Source of the DNA: Cellulosilyticum sp.
Lineage (GTDB): Bacteria > Bacillota > Clostridia > Lachnospirales > Cellulosilyticaceae
Assembly (NCBI GenBank): GCA_029851645.1
Contig: JARKVN010000138.1
Span: 1 to 35,856 of the forward strand
DNA length: 35,856 nt
Direction: 5' to 3'
Position 1 is the stretch's first letter, and each line of letters begins with the position of its first letter. Shown one piece after another: positions 1 to 9,696 of the stretch. Under the pieces are notes generated by a model, which ran no database searches, was not told where the DNA came from, and saw only the letters and a list, made by a program, of their open reading frames with translations. A program made the translations under genes and the position numbers.

Positions 1-165
1 ATTTTTTAGTGCTTCATGATGATTTTTACTTTCCTGCAATAAATGCTTCATATCAGGGTTACAAACTTTTTCTAACACCTCATCAATAGAAGAAACTGCC
101 ATTTTAGTACCCGCATCACATTCTTGAAGGAGCATTATAGTATCCATATTTTCCGTAATAATCAT
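1..165 (-). CDS. Hypothetical protein, N-terminal part only (runs off the window start)
   Basis: Not in the ORF track. Reverse-strand frame from ATG at 165 stays open to base 1: MIITENMDTIMLLQECDAGTKMAVSSIDEVLEKVCNPDMKHLLQESKNHHEALKN. Helical, possibly ferritin-like; start codon uncertain (an internal ATG is at 147). Confidence 0.6.
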   Translation of the reverse strand, partial: MIITENMDTIMLLQECDAGTKMAVSSIDEVLEKVCNPDMKHLLQESKNHHEALKN

Positions 166-239
166 CCTTTCTGTTTTTCATTATTATATCCAGAAAATGA
201 AATACAATGTATATAACTTACAATAGCTCCACTTTTAAT

Positions 240-833
240 TTACTCTTTTATAAATTGCTGCAAAATAATAAATGCTTTAATATCCATTTTGACATTACTT
301 TCTAGAAGTTCTTTAGCTTTCTCCTTTGAAATAAGAAGTGGTTCAATATCTTCATCAGCCTCTAAATAAGCCTTAGAAAGCTCTCCTGTACAAGTACAAT
401 AAACCATATGAACCGACTCATCTGTCATGCCTGGTGATAGGTAAACCTTCTGTCTACTTCGTTCTTCATCAATTGCTACAAGCTGAAGGCCTGTTTCTTC
501 TTTTAATTCTCTTGCTACAGAAACCTTAAAGTCTTCTGCTTCATCAACTAGACCTGCCGGAAGTTCGTAAATATAGTCATTAAGTGGGACACGGTATTGT
601 TTCACCAAAACTAACTTTGAAGAAGATTCATGAGTCGCCACAATTAAAACCGCATCTACTTGGTCTTCTGTATGTTCAAAACATTGCTTTCTCATCACTT
701 CCTCAGGCTTTCTAGATGCAATAAACCAGCTCTTTTCCTGACCTAATTTATTTTCATACACAGCGTGATAGAAGTTCAAAAATTTGGTTTGATTTAATGT
801 GATAAGTTCTTTAATCCTATTTTTATTCATCAT
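240..833 (-). CDS. Nudix hydrolase (ADP-ribose pyrophosphatase-like)
   Basis: Nudix box G-x5-E-x7-REUxEE visible as GLVDEAEDFKVSVARELKEETGL; overall layout like ADP-ribose pyrophosphatase. Confidence 0.85.
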   Translation of the reverse strand: MMNKNRIKELITLNQTKFLNFYHAVYENKLGQEKSWFIASRKPEEVMRKQCFEHTEDQVDAVLIVATHESSSKLVLVKQYRVPLNDYIYELPAGLVDEAEDFKVSVARELKEETGLQLVAIDEERSRQKVYLSPGMTDESVHMVYCTCTGELSKAYLEADEDIEPLLISKEKAKELLESNVKMDIKAFIILQQFIKE

Positions 834-876
834 TTCTCATTCCTCTCATATGATATAGGCTTTTTACTTTATACTT

Positions 877-1527
877 CTACTTGCGAATTTTCTTTAACTG
901 CTCCTCTACTTTAGTAACTAGTCTCTTAGCATCCGCCTCACGATTTACAACATCATATTGATCCATATCTATGATGATGACTTCACTTGCTTTATAATGC
1001 CTCATAACCCAATTATCATAACCTTCCCAGAGCTTTCTATAATAAGCCTCAAGTTGTGTATCTAATTCATAACTTCTTCCACGCTTTAGAATACGTTCTA
1101 ACACTGTATCAAAAGAACCTTTTAAGTAAATCATTAAATCAGGTGATTTCTTTGGAAGTTCTTCTAATTCTTGAAGCATATTATTTAAGAGCCTATCATA
1201 AATCTCAAATTCTAAATCCGAAATACGCCCTAGTTCATTATTAACTTTAGCAAAGTACCAATCCTCATAAATACTTCTATCTAATATATTATTATCATGA
1301 TATAATGCCGCTTTAATGCTTTTAAAACGTGTGTCTAAAAAATGTAATTGAAGAAGAAATGGATATCTGTACTTTTCTATTTCTTCTGATGTAGCTGTAT
1401 AAAAAAGCGGTAAAATTGGATTATCATCTACACTTTCATAAAATACCTCTGTCTTAAAATGTTTTCCTAAAAGCTTTGCAACACTAGTTTTCCCTAAACC
1501 AATCATACCACCTACAACGATCAACAC
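877..1527 (-). CDS. Deoxynucleoside kinase family protein (dAdo/dGuo kinase-like)
   Basis: P-loop GGMIGLGKTS at the N-terminus, internal DRSIYED motif, and an arginine-rich lid RILKRGRSYE, typical of the dNK family. Confidence 0.85.
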   Translation of the reverse strand: MLIVVGGMIGLGKTSVAKLLGKHFKTEVFYESVDDNPILPLFYTATSEEIEKYRYPFLLQLHFLDTRFKSIKAALYHDNNILDRSIYEDWYFAKVNNELGRISDLEFEIYDRLLNNMLQELEELPKKSPDLMIYLKGSFDTVLERILKRGRSYELDTQLEAYYRKLWEGYDNWVMRHYKASEVIIIDMDQYDVVNREADAKRLVTKVEEQLKKIRK

Positions 1528-1632
1528 ACTTCACCTTTCCTTTCCTCATACCCATTCTTTATCTATATTTTCCCCTTACAAAAGTCAACTCTATCATCAT
1601 AATAGGTTGCATAGTTCTTGTCAACTGAACCA

Positions 1633-1676
1633 TAAAAAACTGTGTTTAAAAGCCTCATTTTTAAACACAGTTTTTC
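1633..1676 (-). terminator. Rho-independent terminator (possibly bidirectional) after the lipoprotein gene
   Basis: Inverted repeat AAACTGTGTTTAAA...TTTAAACACAGTTT flanked by A/T runs, directly 3' of the minus-strand CDS ending at 1693. Confidence 0.75.
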
Positions 1677-1692
1677 CATTCTATCTTTATTA

Positions 1693-2682
1693 CTAATTCC
1701 AATCTTTTAATTTGCTAATATTATTAGCTTCATAAAATTCATTTCTAATGATATTGCCACTTTCCTCATCATAGGTACAATCATAGTATATCAGTGCTGC
1801 ACCTGACTTATAGGTCACAATGATATGAATATTTTCATAATCGTTATAGTCTACATACACAATATACTCTAAACCACCTAATTGAATATAACTCTTCTCA
1901 AAAAGCGGATAAATTTCATCTCCTTTTCGAAGTACCAATGTCCATTGTTGACCATCATCCATTAAATACTCACCCGCTTCTGAAATCTCACCTTGTGAAT
2001 AAACCTCAATGGTTTCATTATTACCATCTTTATCCATGTCTACTTCATAACTGCTAAAAAGATTTAATCCATCAAGATATGTACTATCTTGAATAGGCGT
2101 AATTAAATCACCTTCTCGTCTTTTACCTTCTTCTGCACCTACACTAAGATATTTAATACTATCTTTTCCAATCTTACCATCATAAGTTACAAGATACTCA
2201 CAACTCTTATTTTCATAAGAAACTGTAATAATAATTTGTGGAATTCCCTCTGGGTGATTTGCCTTTACAAGTAATCCATATCCTTCTGTTGTTGCTTCTT
2301 TAGTGTACAAGACGTCTTTAGGAATATAACGTTCTCCTGTATATTCTACTGTGCTAATGGTAATCTTGCTCCCATTATACTTAGGAATAATTAGCATAGA
2401 TTCCTTAGAACCTTCTTCATAAACATAGGAATCTAGTGTATTTAAATGACTTAAATCCTTCTCTGATGGTGAGTTAATGATAATCCCTAAATCCGTAACA
2501 TTATTATAGTTTTCATAAATTGTATTATAAATACTCGATTCGATGGGTGCTGTTGTTTCTACAGTTGGATTTTGTGAAGTGATAGGCGCTTTAGAAGGTT
2601 CTTCTTGCCCACAGCCAACAAATAGTACACTTACCATTGTACTTACTATAAGAAAAGTTCGCCAATTTTTATTTATTTTCAT
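1693..2682 (-). CDS. Putative lipoprotein, unknown function
   Basis: Signal peptide with lipobox-like MVSVLFVGCGQ followed by a Ser/Thr/Pro-rich linker; no recognised domain. Confidence 0.7.
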   Translation of the reverse strand: MKINKNWRTFLIVSTMVSVLFVGCGQEEPSKAPITSQNPTVETTAPIESSIYNTIYENYNNVTDLGIIINSPSEKDLSHLNTLDSYVYEEGSKESMLIIPKYNGSKITISTVEYTGERYIPKDVLYTKEATTEGYGLLVKANHPEGIPQIIITVSYENKSCEYLVTYDGKIGKDSIKYLSVGAEEGKRREGDLITPIQDSTYLDGLNLFSSYEVDMDKDGNNETIEVYSQGEISEAGEYLMDDGQQWTLVLRKGDEIYPLFEKSYIQLGGLEYIVYVDYNDYENIHIIVTYKSGAALIYYDCTYDEESGNIIRNEFYEANNISKLKDWN

Positions 2683-2766
2683 TATTTTGCCCCTTTCATC
2701 AGGTCATCAAATAACATCATACTCTTCTTGCATCTTACCACTATTTTTATATTTATTCAACTCTTT

Positions 2767-3672
2767 CTATATTAAGCTTGCTATCATCCCCATAATAGCT
2801 CCTAATAAGACACCTAACCAAACAATAGCATTTAATTCTTTTCGCATAATAGATAAAATGATTTGCTCTACTTCTAATAAATCTAACGACAAAATTCTTT
2901 CTTCTACAAGCTTTTGTATATTTAACCCTTTTAATAAGCTAGTCATATGATTTTGAATGAACTTTTCATAACCATTTAATAAGGCTCTTTTAAGGAGCTC
3001 ATCATATGGCATTACCTTTTCTATAACGTCCTTTATTTGAGTATTCAATAGGTTCTTACTCTCTTCTTCAACAGCCTTTCTAATAATGCCCTCTCCCTCA
3101 TCCATAATAAACTGAGAAACAACAGGTTCTATTTTACTGGCAATACTTTCTACTAAATTGTCATTAATAAAGAAGCTCATAGGGCCTAGCAAATTACCAA
3201 AACTTCCCTCTTTAAAGGATACTTGAATTTTCTCTACAATAATTTTACCTAATTCCATACTCACCATTTTACTATATAACTTATAAGTCATTTGCTCTTC
3301 TGCTTCACGAACAAGATACCTACTTTGCTCGCTACCAACACACCCGCTTAGTAAGTCACCCAAAGTTTCTTCACGCTGTGCTTGCTCATTTAAATACGTA
3401 TCTATAGCTTTCTCAATGTCTTTATAAACTTCTTCTCTTAAAAGCCAAGAACGTAATACTTCTTCATTAAGGAGTTCCTTGCTAATCACTTCTCCCACTT
3501 TATGTGCAATACGTTCTCTTTCTTTTGGAATCACACCCGGTGTAAAGGGTAAGGTGAATCCGCCTACCTTTACGGGATTAAGCGGTCTAAATAACATTTT
3601 AATCGCAATACCATTTGTAATTCCTCCAATAACTGCTCCAGCTATAGTGCTGATTACAAAATTTACACTCAT
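2767..3672 (-). CDS. DUF445 family membrane protein
   Basis: N-terminal GAVIGGITNGIAIKMLFRPLNPVKVGGFTLPFTPGVIPKERERIA is characteristic of DUF445; C-terminal hydrophobic helix. Confidence 0.85.
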   Translation of the reverse strand: MSVNFVISTIAGAVIGGITNGIAIKMLFRPLNPVKVGGFTLPFTPGVIPKERERIAHKVGEVISKELLNEEVLRSWLLREEVYKDIEKAIDTYLNEQAQREETLGDLLSGCVGSEQSRYLVREAEEQMTYKLYSKMVSMELGKIIVEKIQVSFKEGSFGNLLGPMSFFINDNLVESIASKIEPVVSQFIMDEGEGIIRKAVEEESKNLLNTQIKDVIEKVMPYDELLKRALLNGYEKFIQNHMTSLLKGLNIQKLVEERILSLDLLEVEQIILSIMRKELNAIVWLGVLLGAIMGMIASLI

Positions 3673-3744
3673 ACATTTCTCCTCTTTTCCTATGTTTTCT
3701 CATAGCTTAGTAGGTTGTCCTATTATGAACCATTTTATTTTATA

Positions 3745-3785
3745 ACAAAAAAAGACCTAAAAGCAATATGCTCTTAAGCCTTAAT
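3745..3785 (-). terminator. Rho-independent terminator after the amidase gene
   Basis: Imperfect stem GGCTTAAGAGCA-TAT-TGCTTTTAGGTC followed by a T7 run on the minus strand. Confidence 0.65.
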
Positions 3786-3790
3786 CTTTG

Positions 3791-5884
3791 TCATAGTTTT
3801 AAACCTTCTAAAATAGCCTGATAGACACCATTTGCCCATGTATTAATAAAACTTGCTGTATTAATACGACTTGCATCCCCTTCATTAGATAAGAAACCTG
3901 TTTCAATTAAAACAGCTGGCATGTTTGTTGTATTTAAGACATAAAGGTCTGCTCTTGGTTTAATGCCACGATTCACCATGCCACAATCTTCTACAAGACG
4001 ATTTTGTACAAGCTGAGCAATCTCCTTTCCTCTTGTATCTGTTGTACTTGGATAGTAAAGCGTTTCTGCTCCTTTTACTGCTGGTGAAGCAGCCGAATTA
4101 TTATGAATACTTACAAATAAATCCGCCTCAACTTCATTAGCTAAAGTACTTCTAAACTTTAAAGTTGGATAAACATCTGTCTCTCTCGTTATATAAACCT
4201 TAATATTTTCATCTGCTTCAAGTAATTTATATAATGCCATCCCCTGATTAAAGTTTACATCTTTTTCTTTTAATCCATTTCCAAGGGTTCCACTATCAGA
4301 ACCACCATGTCCTAAGTCTAATACAACAATTTGACTATACTTTTCACTTGGTTTTACCATCTTTAAAGTTACTCTATCACCATCTTGTGATAACTCATAG
4401 GCATAAATTCTTTGTGTTTCTATTGTAATTTGAGTTGTTCCTCCATGACTAATACTAATTGTTTTTATCATATCATCATTAATGGTACGTGTTTCTGGTT
4501 TTAAAATACTACTATAATCTGCACCTAAGTCCATAACGAGCTTTCTATTCCGATAATCATCTGTCACTTTTATCTTACTTGTTGTAAGACCACTCAGATG
4601 AGTTAACGTTAATGTAGGGTTACTATCCTTGATATAAGTTAGTGCTGATAGAGTGTTTTCAGGATTTTGTTCTGTCTCTTCATCCTTATGCTCTTCACTT
4701 GTCTGCCCTGATTTTATAATCAGATTGGTTCCATTTACTGCCTCTTCAAAAGTATAAGTGATACTTTCTTTAAGTTGAATGGTTCCTTGAATATCATTCC
4801 CAACTTGAGTCATGGTGATTTGATTAATAAAAAGACTAGAAATTCCTGTCCAGTTTACTGCTTGCTCTATTTGTACATTAGGTAAGGTAAACTTTAGCAT
4901 TTGGTTCTTACCTTCTGTTACAAAGATTTGTGCTTCACCTAAGCCCTTAAAATAAATTTTATCTGTCGTATCCGTTGAACTCACACTCATTTGCTCAAGG
5001 TTCTGTGCCTTAAGTTGTAATATGAGTTGCTTACGATCATCTGATAAACTAGCCTTAACTTGAGTTCCTGATTTTAAATCCAATACCACACGTGTTGTAT
5101 CTGGAGTAAACTGACTGGTTCGGATGTTTTTTACATATGTATTAGACTCGGGTGTTATTTGATTACTAAGCTGACTCTTACTATTTTTAATATCCACAAC
5201 GACTCTTCCACTCATTGTGCTTATAGCAACTTCTGAAAGTGCTGATGAAGCAGTTATCGTTGCCTTCATTACGTTTTTAGATTCACTCACTTCTACTTTT
5301 TGTATAGAAGTCATTTCATAACTTTCTGATGGTACACTAAAATCGTTCTCATTACTTTGCCCGAAATAAGTCTGACCTGTCACATTTTGTGCATCCTCTA
5401 TATCTGGCACACTAGTTATTGGTTCCTTAATATTTACAGACCGATTGGATGAGTCCCAATGTACTATAAAACCTAAGGACTCACTTACAAAACGGATGGG
5501 AATCATCACCTTATTATTAATAATCTTCCCTGGTACGTCCATAGAAATTTCTTTCCCATTAATCATGGCTATAGTTTGATTCATAACTAAAATAATGGTT
5601 TTATCTTTATATTCAATAGTAACCTTCTTTGCGCCATCATCCCACTTCACTTGTGCCCCCATGGCTTCAAAAACCTCTCTGGCTGGCACTAGGACTCTTC
5701 CATTTAATTGAATTGGATCCATTACTTTTGTTTCAATTTTCTCATTATTAACATAAAGAGAAATCGTTGGTAGATTATAAGCTATAGCCTGTCCATCTAT
5801 ATATAGCGTTTCTGCTTTTGTTGTTACCATACTTGTACAAAGAACGCACCCAGCAAGCAATACTGCGCTCGTTTTTCGTTTCAT
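3791..5884 (-). CDS. N-acetylmuramoyl-L-alanine amidase with N-terminal copper-amine-oxidase-like and AMIN domains
   Basis: Signal peptide; YVNNEKIETKVMDPIQLNGRVLVPAREVFEAMGAQVKWD (Cu_amine_oxidN1-like); AMIN-like beta repeats; C-terminal amidase_3 motifs VVLDLGHGGSDSG, SIHNNSA and VLIETGFLSN. Confidence 0.9.
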   Translation of the reverse strand: MKRKTSAVLLAGCVLCTSMVTTKAETLYIDGQAIAYNLPTISLYVNNEKIETKVMDPIQLNGRVLVPAREVFEAMGAQVKWDDGAKKVTIEYKDKTIILVMNQTIAMINGKEISMDVPGKIINNKVMIPIRFVSESLGFIVHWDSSNRSVNIKEPITSVPDIEDAQNVTGQTYFGQSNENDFSVPSESYEMTSIQKVEVSESKNVMKATITASSALSEVAISTMSGRVVVDIKNSKSQLSNQITPESNTYVKNIRTSQFTPDTTRVVLDLKSGTQVKASLSDDRKQLILQLKAQNLEQMSVSSTDTTDKIYFKGLGEAQIFVTEGKNQMLKFTLPNVQIEQAVNWTGISSLFINQITMTQVGNDIQGTIQLKESITYTFEEAVNGTNLIIKSGQTSEEHKDEETEQNPENTLSALTYIKDSNPTLTLTHLSGLTTSKIKVTDDYRNRKLVMDLGADYSSILKPETRTINDDMIKTISISHGGTTQITIETQRIYAYELSQDGDRVTLKMVKPSEKYSQIVVLDLGHGGSDSGTLGNGLKEKDVNFNQGMALYKLLEADENIKVYITRETDVYPTLKFRSTLANEVEADLFVSIHNNSAASPAVKGAETLYYPSTTDTRGKEIAQLVQNRLVEDCGMVNRGIKPRADLYVLNTTNMPAVLIETGFLSNEGDASRINTASFINTWANGVYQAILEGLKL

Positions 5885-5944
5885 GATGTCATTCCTCCAA
5901 TTGCTTTTTTAGTTTTTATAAAATTTACCATTTTCCCTTTTCCC

Positions 5945-7558
5945 TTAAATATATTGAGATGGGTTAACAGGTGTTCCATTTCTTCTAATTTCAAAGTGAA
6001 CATGGTTTCCTGTCGAGTCCCCTGTTGAACCAACTCCAGCAATCCGCTCTCCCTTAGCAACAGTTTCTCCAACATTAACATATAATTTACTGTTATGTGC
6101 ATAGTAAGTTTGGTACCCATTACTATGTTCAATAATGATTAATTTTCCATAACCTCCTGAATTGTACCCTGAGTAAATGACCTTTCCGCCTGCTGCGGCA
6201 TAAACAGGTGTCCCTGCTGATGCTGCAATATCAATGCCTTTATGGAAACTTCCCCATCTTGAACCATATCCTGATGAAAGACTGCCTTTTCCTTTTAATG
6301 GATGTGCAAACATACCTGAGCTACTGCTATTTTTTTCATTACTACCTGTGTAATAAGTTTCAGATGATTTGGGCTTTTCTTTTGTCCCATAAGCAATCAC
6401 CTTTGTTTTGGCTTCTGAAAGTACTTTTTCTGAAATCAGCGTTCGACTTGCTTCTACTCCATTTACTTTAGTGACAGCTACAGTAAGTTCCTTTAACCCA
6501 TCATAACCCTCTTGATAAACTTTTGTTTCATCCTTATATAAATCGGAAAATTCTACATACTCAATATCTGCTGGGATAAGTTCTTTAAAAGTTGCTTCTT
6601 CTACTGTGGTAATGGATAAGATAGGAAGGGATTGCTCTACCTTAATCACCTCTCCAATTTGCATTCTTGTTTCATCTTCAATGCTTGGGTTAAGTTCTAA
6701 AATATGCTCCATTGTCGTCCCATAAGTCATTGCAATATCCCAAATATTATCGCCCTCTTTTAACGCATACTCAATGATTTCATAACGATTTTCTAGTAAT
6801 TTTTCTTCAGCTTCTTCTTGGGTTAAAATCTCATCTTGACTGACATAAATATTACGCACTGTGACTTCTTCATTAAAATCAAAGTTCTGAATCGTACGTT
6901 TAATTTTTTGCCCTTTACTCTCCTTAGAAGCTTCAGCTCCCATCTCTTCTACTTGAATCTCATTTACTGAAATTTTAGTTGTTACCTTATCATGTGGTAA
7001 AGCCTCTTCTATTTCAATAATTTCTAGCTCTGCATCCCTAGCTGCTTTTCTATTGTCTATGCTAACGGATTCTTCTGAAATCGTTACTTCTTCTAAAGTT
7101 AACTGCCCTTCACTTGGTAAATGTGCTTTGGCAATTGCGCTTAAAACCTCTGTAGCTTCTTCTTGATTACTGACAATGGCGTAGCTTACACCATCTACTA
7201 GAATTTCATAAGCTTCTACACCATAGCTAATGGCATGACTAATTGCAGCAACTGTTTCATTATAACTTTGTCTTTCTGACGCTTTACTATGTACAGCTTC
7301 CACTTCTATTGTTTCATTTACTACAATATCCTTCTTTAAGTCTTCTTTTAACTTAGAAACAACTGATTCATAAGCCTTCTTAACTTCTTCTTTATCTTTC
7401 ATTGTTGCTACCACTTGATCATTGATATAAACCGCATAAGAATTTTTTCTAGTTCCTGCCCATACTAATGTACTGGCTACAAGGGTAACAATAATTCCTC
7501 CTACTATAAGTTGTCTGTTTTTTTTATTATCTTTATTATCTTCTTTTGTCAAAGACAT
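5945..7558 (-). CDS. Membrane-anchored M23 metallopeptidase with LysM and G5 domains
   Basis: N-terminal TM helix; LysM YALKEGDNIWDIAMTYGTTMEHILELNP; G5-like segment KVYQEGYDGLKELTVAVTKVNGVEASRTLISEKVL; M23 motifs HKGIDIAASAGTPVYAAAGG and GNHVHFEIRRNG. Confidence 0.92.
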   Translation of the reverse strand: MSLTKEDNKDNKKNRQLIVGGIIVTLVASTLVWAGTRKNSYAVYINDQVVATMKDKEEVKKAYESVVSKLKEDLKKDIVVNETIEVEAVHSKASERQSYNETVAAISHAISYGVEAYEILVDGVSYAIVSNQEEATEVLSAIAKAHLPSEGQLTLEEVTISEESVSIDNRKAARDAELEIIEIEEALPHDKVTTKISVNEIQVEEMGAEASKESKGQKIKRTIQNFDFNEEVTVRNIYVSQDEILTQEEAEEKLLENRYEIIEYALKEGDNIWDIAMTYGTTMEHILELNPSIEDETRMQIGEVIKVEQSLPILSITTVEEATFKELIPADIEYVEFSDLYKDETKVYQEGYDGLKELTVAVTKVNGVEASRTLISEKVLSEAKTKVIAYGTKEKPKSSETYYTGSNEKNSSSSGMFAHPLKGKGSLSSGYGSRWGSFHKGIDIAASAGTPVYAAAGGKVIYSGYNSGGYGKLIIIEHSNGYQTYYAHNSKLYVNVGETVAKGERIAGVGSTGDSTGNHVHFEIRRNGTPVNPSQYI

Positions 7559-7615
7559 AATTCACCTGCTTTTTTAATGTAAATATATCCACTTGTTACA
7601 TTTTATATCTTAATT

Positions 7616-7643
7616 ATTAACTAAATATTAACCAAACATTAAC
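7616..7643 (+). promoter_or_regulatory. Triple direct repeat ATTAAC at 11-bp periodicity (PHO-box-like activator site)
   Basis: ATTAAC at 7616-7621, 7627-7632 and 7638-7643. An extended -10-like element TG-T-TATAAG lies at 7659-7667, about 18 bp downstream of the last repeat. Confidence 0.5.
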
Positions 7644-7789
7644 TCTAAAATACATCTCTGTTATAAGCTTGAACTTTGTTTAAAATAATCTATGTCTTTT
7701 AGAATTCTTTTCTATTCCAAAGATTATTGTAATCTGTCATTGTAAATTATCCTCCTTCCAGTTAAACTAATACTTGGAGGTATACAGAC

Positions 7790-9259
7790 ATGAAAATCAC
7801 TAAACGTTTAAGAAAACTTGGGCTCTTAATGACGCTTATTTCTATCTCACCCTATACAGTACTTGCGTCCTCTTCTTTACCACCCATTTCTTCTACTTTG
7901 CCATCAGAAATGAGTAGTAATAAAAATACCGAAGTCACAAATTACAATCCATCCATTGTAAACGAACTTCTTCTTCCACGAAATTTATATATTTTGCAAG
8001 GAACAGATGCTAGTCCTGAAAGGCTTACAATCTTTTATCGCAATGCACTTTTGTCACTTAATCCTACCTCGCCTATTAGTACCTATAGCCCTTATGGACA
8101 AGTGACAACTGGACGGTGGTTCTATCAAACTTTAGCGCCAAATCTTACACCTTTTGAACCTTTTAAGCTTAGTATGACAACAAAACTTCAAGACCAACTC
8201 GTTACTAAAGACGTGAATGTGGAGCTTGTAAATACAGTTAATACGAATCCAGTAAGATTACTTGCCATTGGAGATAGCTTAACACGATCTGGTGTTTATC
8301 TATCTCAAATCGAAAAAAAGCTTCCTAATATCAGCTTTTTAGGAACGAGGTTTTACCCCACAGACCATATGCCTGCACGCGAGGGGCGTGGTGGTTGGAC
8401 TTTAGAAAAGTATTTTACTAGTATCAACTCAGATGAGCTAGATAGTCCCTTTCTATTTCCCAAAGGGGTTGCTGCCGAACGTTATAAAGGTAACACCAGA
8501 GATTGGAAACAAATTTGCTATGAAAAACCTAATACAGCAGCATATGGTGGCTTCCAAAAATTAGCTCGTGGCTGGAAAGATGAAGGAGAGTTTCTCTATG
8601 ATACTAATGGTTACTATAAGTACCCTAGCATAGGAGATGTCATGGTAGATCCTAGTCTTCCTAGAGGCGCGCAGTGGATAGAATGGAATGGTTACTATTG
8701 GCAAACTATGGCCGTGCAACCTACAGAATTTGAATTTAGCTTTAGTAAATATATGAGTCGTAACAAGGCAGCCTTCTCTAAGGGTACGCCAACCCATGTC
8801 AGTATTCTACTGGGTGCTAATGATTTTGGTTTTCAAAAACAAATTGATAAAATGGATCTTTTTATCCAAAGGCTTAATGATATGATTGATTCCATTCATG
8901 AATTTGATTCCAACATTAAAGTTATTCTTTGCTTACCTACTGTAGGGCCTAATCCAGAACAAATTACGAGTTCTAAAAAGTCATTTTATGCAGAGTATAA
9001 TTTATACGTCAAATCTGCTACAGCTCAACTTCTTAAAGCCTTTGATACAGATGAGGCACTAGCACGTCAAATTTACATTGCGCCTATGAATTTAACATTA
9101 GACCCTGCTCTTGGTTTCGACTATGTGGAAAAAGTTGAGACGACTCTCGGCATCCCTTCTACTGTGACTGATGTCCAAAATAGTATTCACCCTAATAACA
9201 CAGTAGGTCAACTTCAAATGGGTGATACCCTCGCAGCAGTCATTCAAAAATTCCGCTAA
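7790..9259 (+). CDS. Secreted SGNH/GDSL hydrolase
   Basis: Signal peptide; Block I LLAIGDSLTRSG; Block III-like ILLGANDFGF; C-terminal SIHPNN; RBS TTGGAGG. Confidence 0.85.
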   Translation: MKITKRLRKLGLLMTLISISPYTVLASSSLPPISSTLPSEMSSNKNTEVTNYNPSIVNELLLPRNLYILQGTDASPERLTIFYRNALLSLNPTSPISTYSPYGQVTTGRWFYQTLAPNLTPFEPFKLSMTTKLQDQLVTKDVNVELVNTVNTNPVRLLAIGDSLTRSGVYLSQIEKKLPNISFLGTRFYPTDHMPAREGRGGWTLEKYFTSINSDELDSPFLFPKGVAAERYKGNTRDWKQICYEKPNTAAYGGFQKLARGWKDEGEFLYDTNGYYKYPSIGDVMVDPSLPRGAQWIEWNGYYWQTMAVQPTEFEFSFSKYMSRNKAAFSKGTPTHVSILLGANDFGFQKQIDKMDLFIQRLNDMIDSIHEFDSNIKVILCLPTVGPNPEQITSSKKSFYAEYNLYVKSATAQLLKAFDTDEALARQIYIAPMNLTLDPALGFDYVEKVETTLGIPSTVTDVQNSIHPNNTVGQLQMGDTLAAVIQKFR

Positions 9260-9284
9260 TTGCATTAAGCTAAACTCTATATAA

Positions 9285-9324
9285 AAACAAAAAGTAAGTG
9301 AATGAAATCACCTACTTTTTGTTT
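9285..9324. terminator. Bidirectional terminator between convergent genes
   Basis: AAACAAAAAGTAAGTGA / TCACCTACTTTTTGTTT inverted repeat between CDS 7790-9259 (+) and 9348-9548 (-). Confidence 0.75.
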
Positions 9325-9347
9325 GGTTATTATTTATAAATAAGCAT

Positions 9348-9548
9348 TTAATTTCTATTCATTGCTGCTTCTGTCATTTGTGAAGGTGAACTTGTGGTAA
9401 TTTTAATAATTTCTTTTCCTGGCGCTTCAGCTACTAATTTATACGTCATTTCACAATCTGTACAAACTGCTTTGTATAACGCTGTTTTAGTGGTAATTCT
9501 AACTAATTGTTTACCACAACAAGAACAATATTTAAGTCTCATATTCAT
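9348..9548 (-). CDS. Small zinc-ribbon-like protein
   Basis: 66 aa with paired CxxC motifs: CSCCGKQLVRITTKTALYKAVCTDC. Confidence 0.6.
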   Translation of the reverse strand: MNMRLKYCSCCGKQLVRITTKTALYKAVCTDCEMTYKLVAEAPGKEIIKITTSSPSQMTEAAMNRN

Positions 9549-9696
9549 AGCCCCCTTTTATTTATTTTCCCATTATTATACCGTTTAAATGTGTATCTGA
9601 CAACAAGATATATACGAATACTTATGGGGTCAAATATTTTCTCTTAATCTGTACATACTATTTATTAAGATTATAAATGTTAAAGAGGAAATGATT

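Noticed and set aside
5881-6132. 83-aa minus-strand ORF overlapping the M23 peptidase C-terminus
   Set aside because: Alternative frame of the conserved M23 catalytic region; no domain or independent support.
8561-8797. 78-aa minus-strand ORF inside the SGNH hydrolase
   Set aside because: Antisense to a strongly supported CDS, no recognisable motif.
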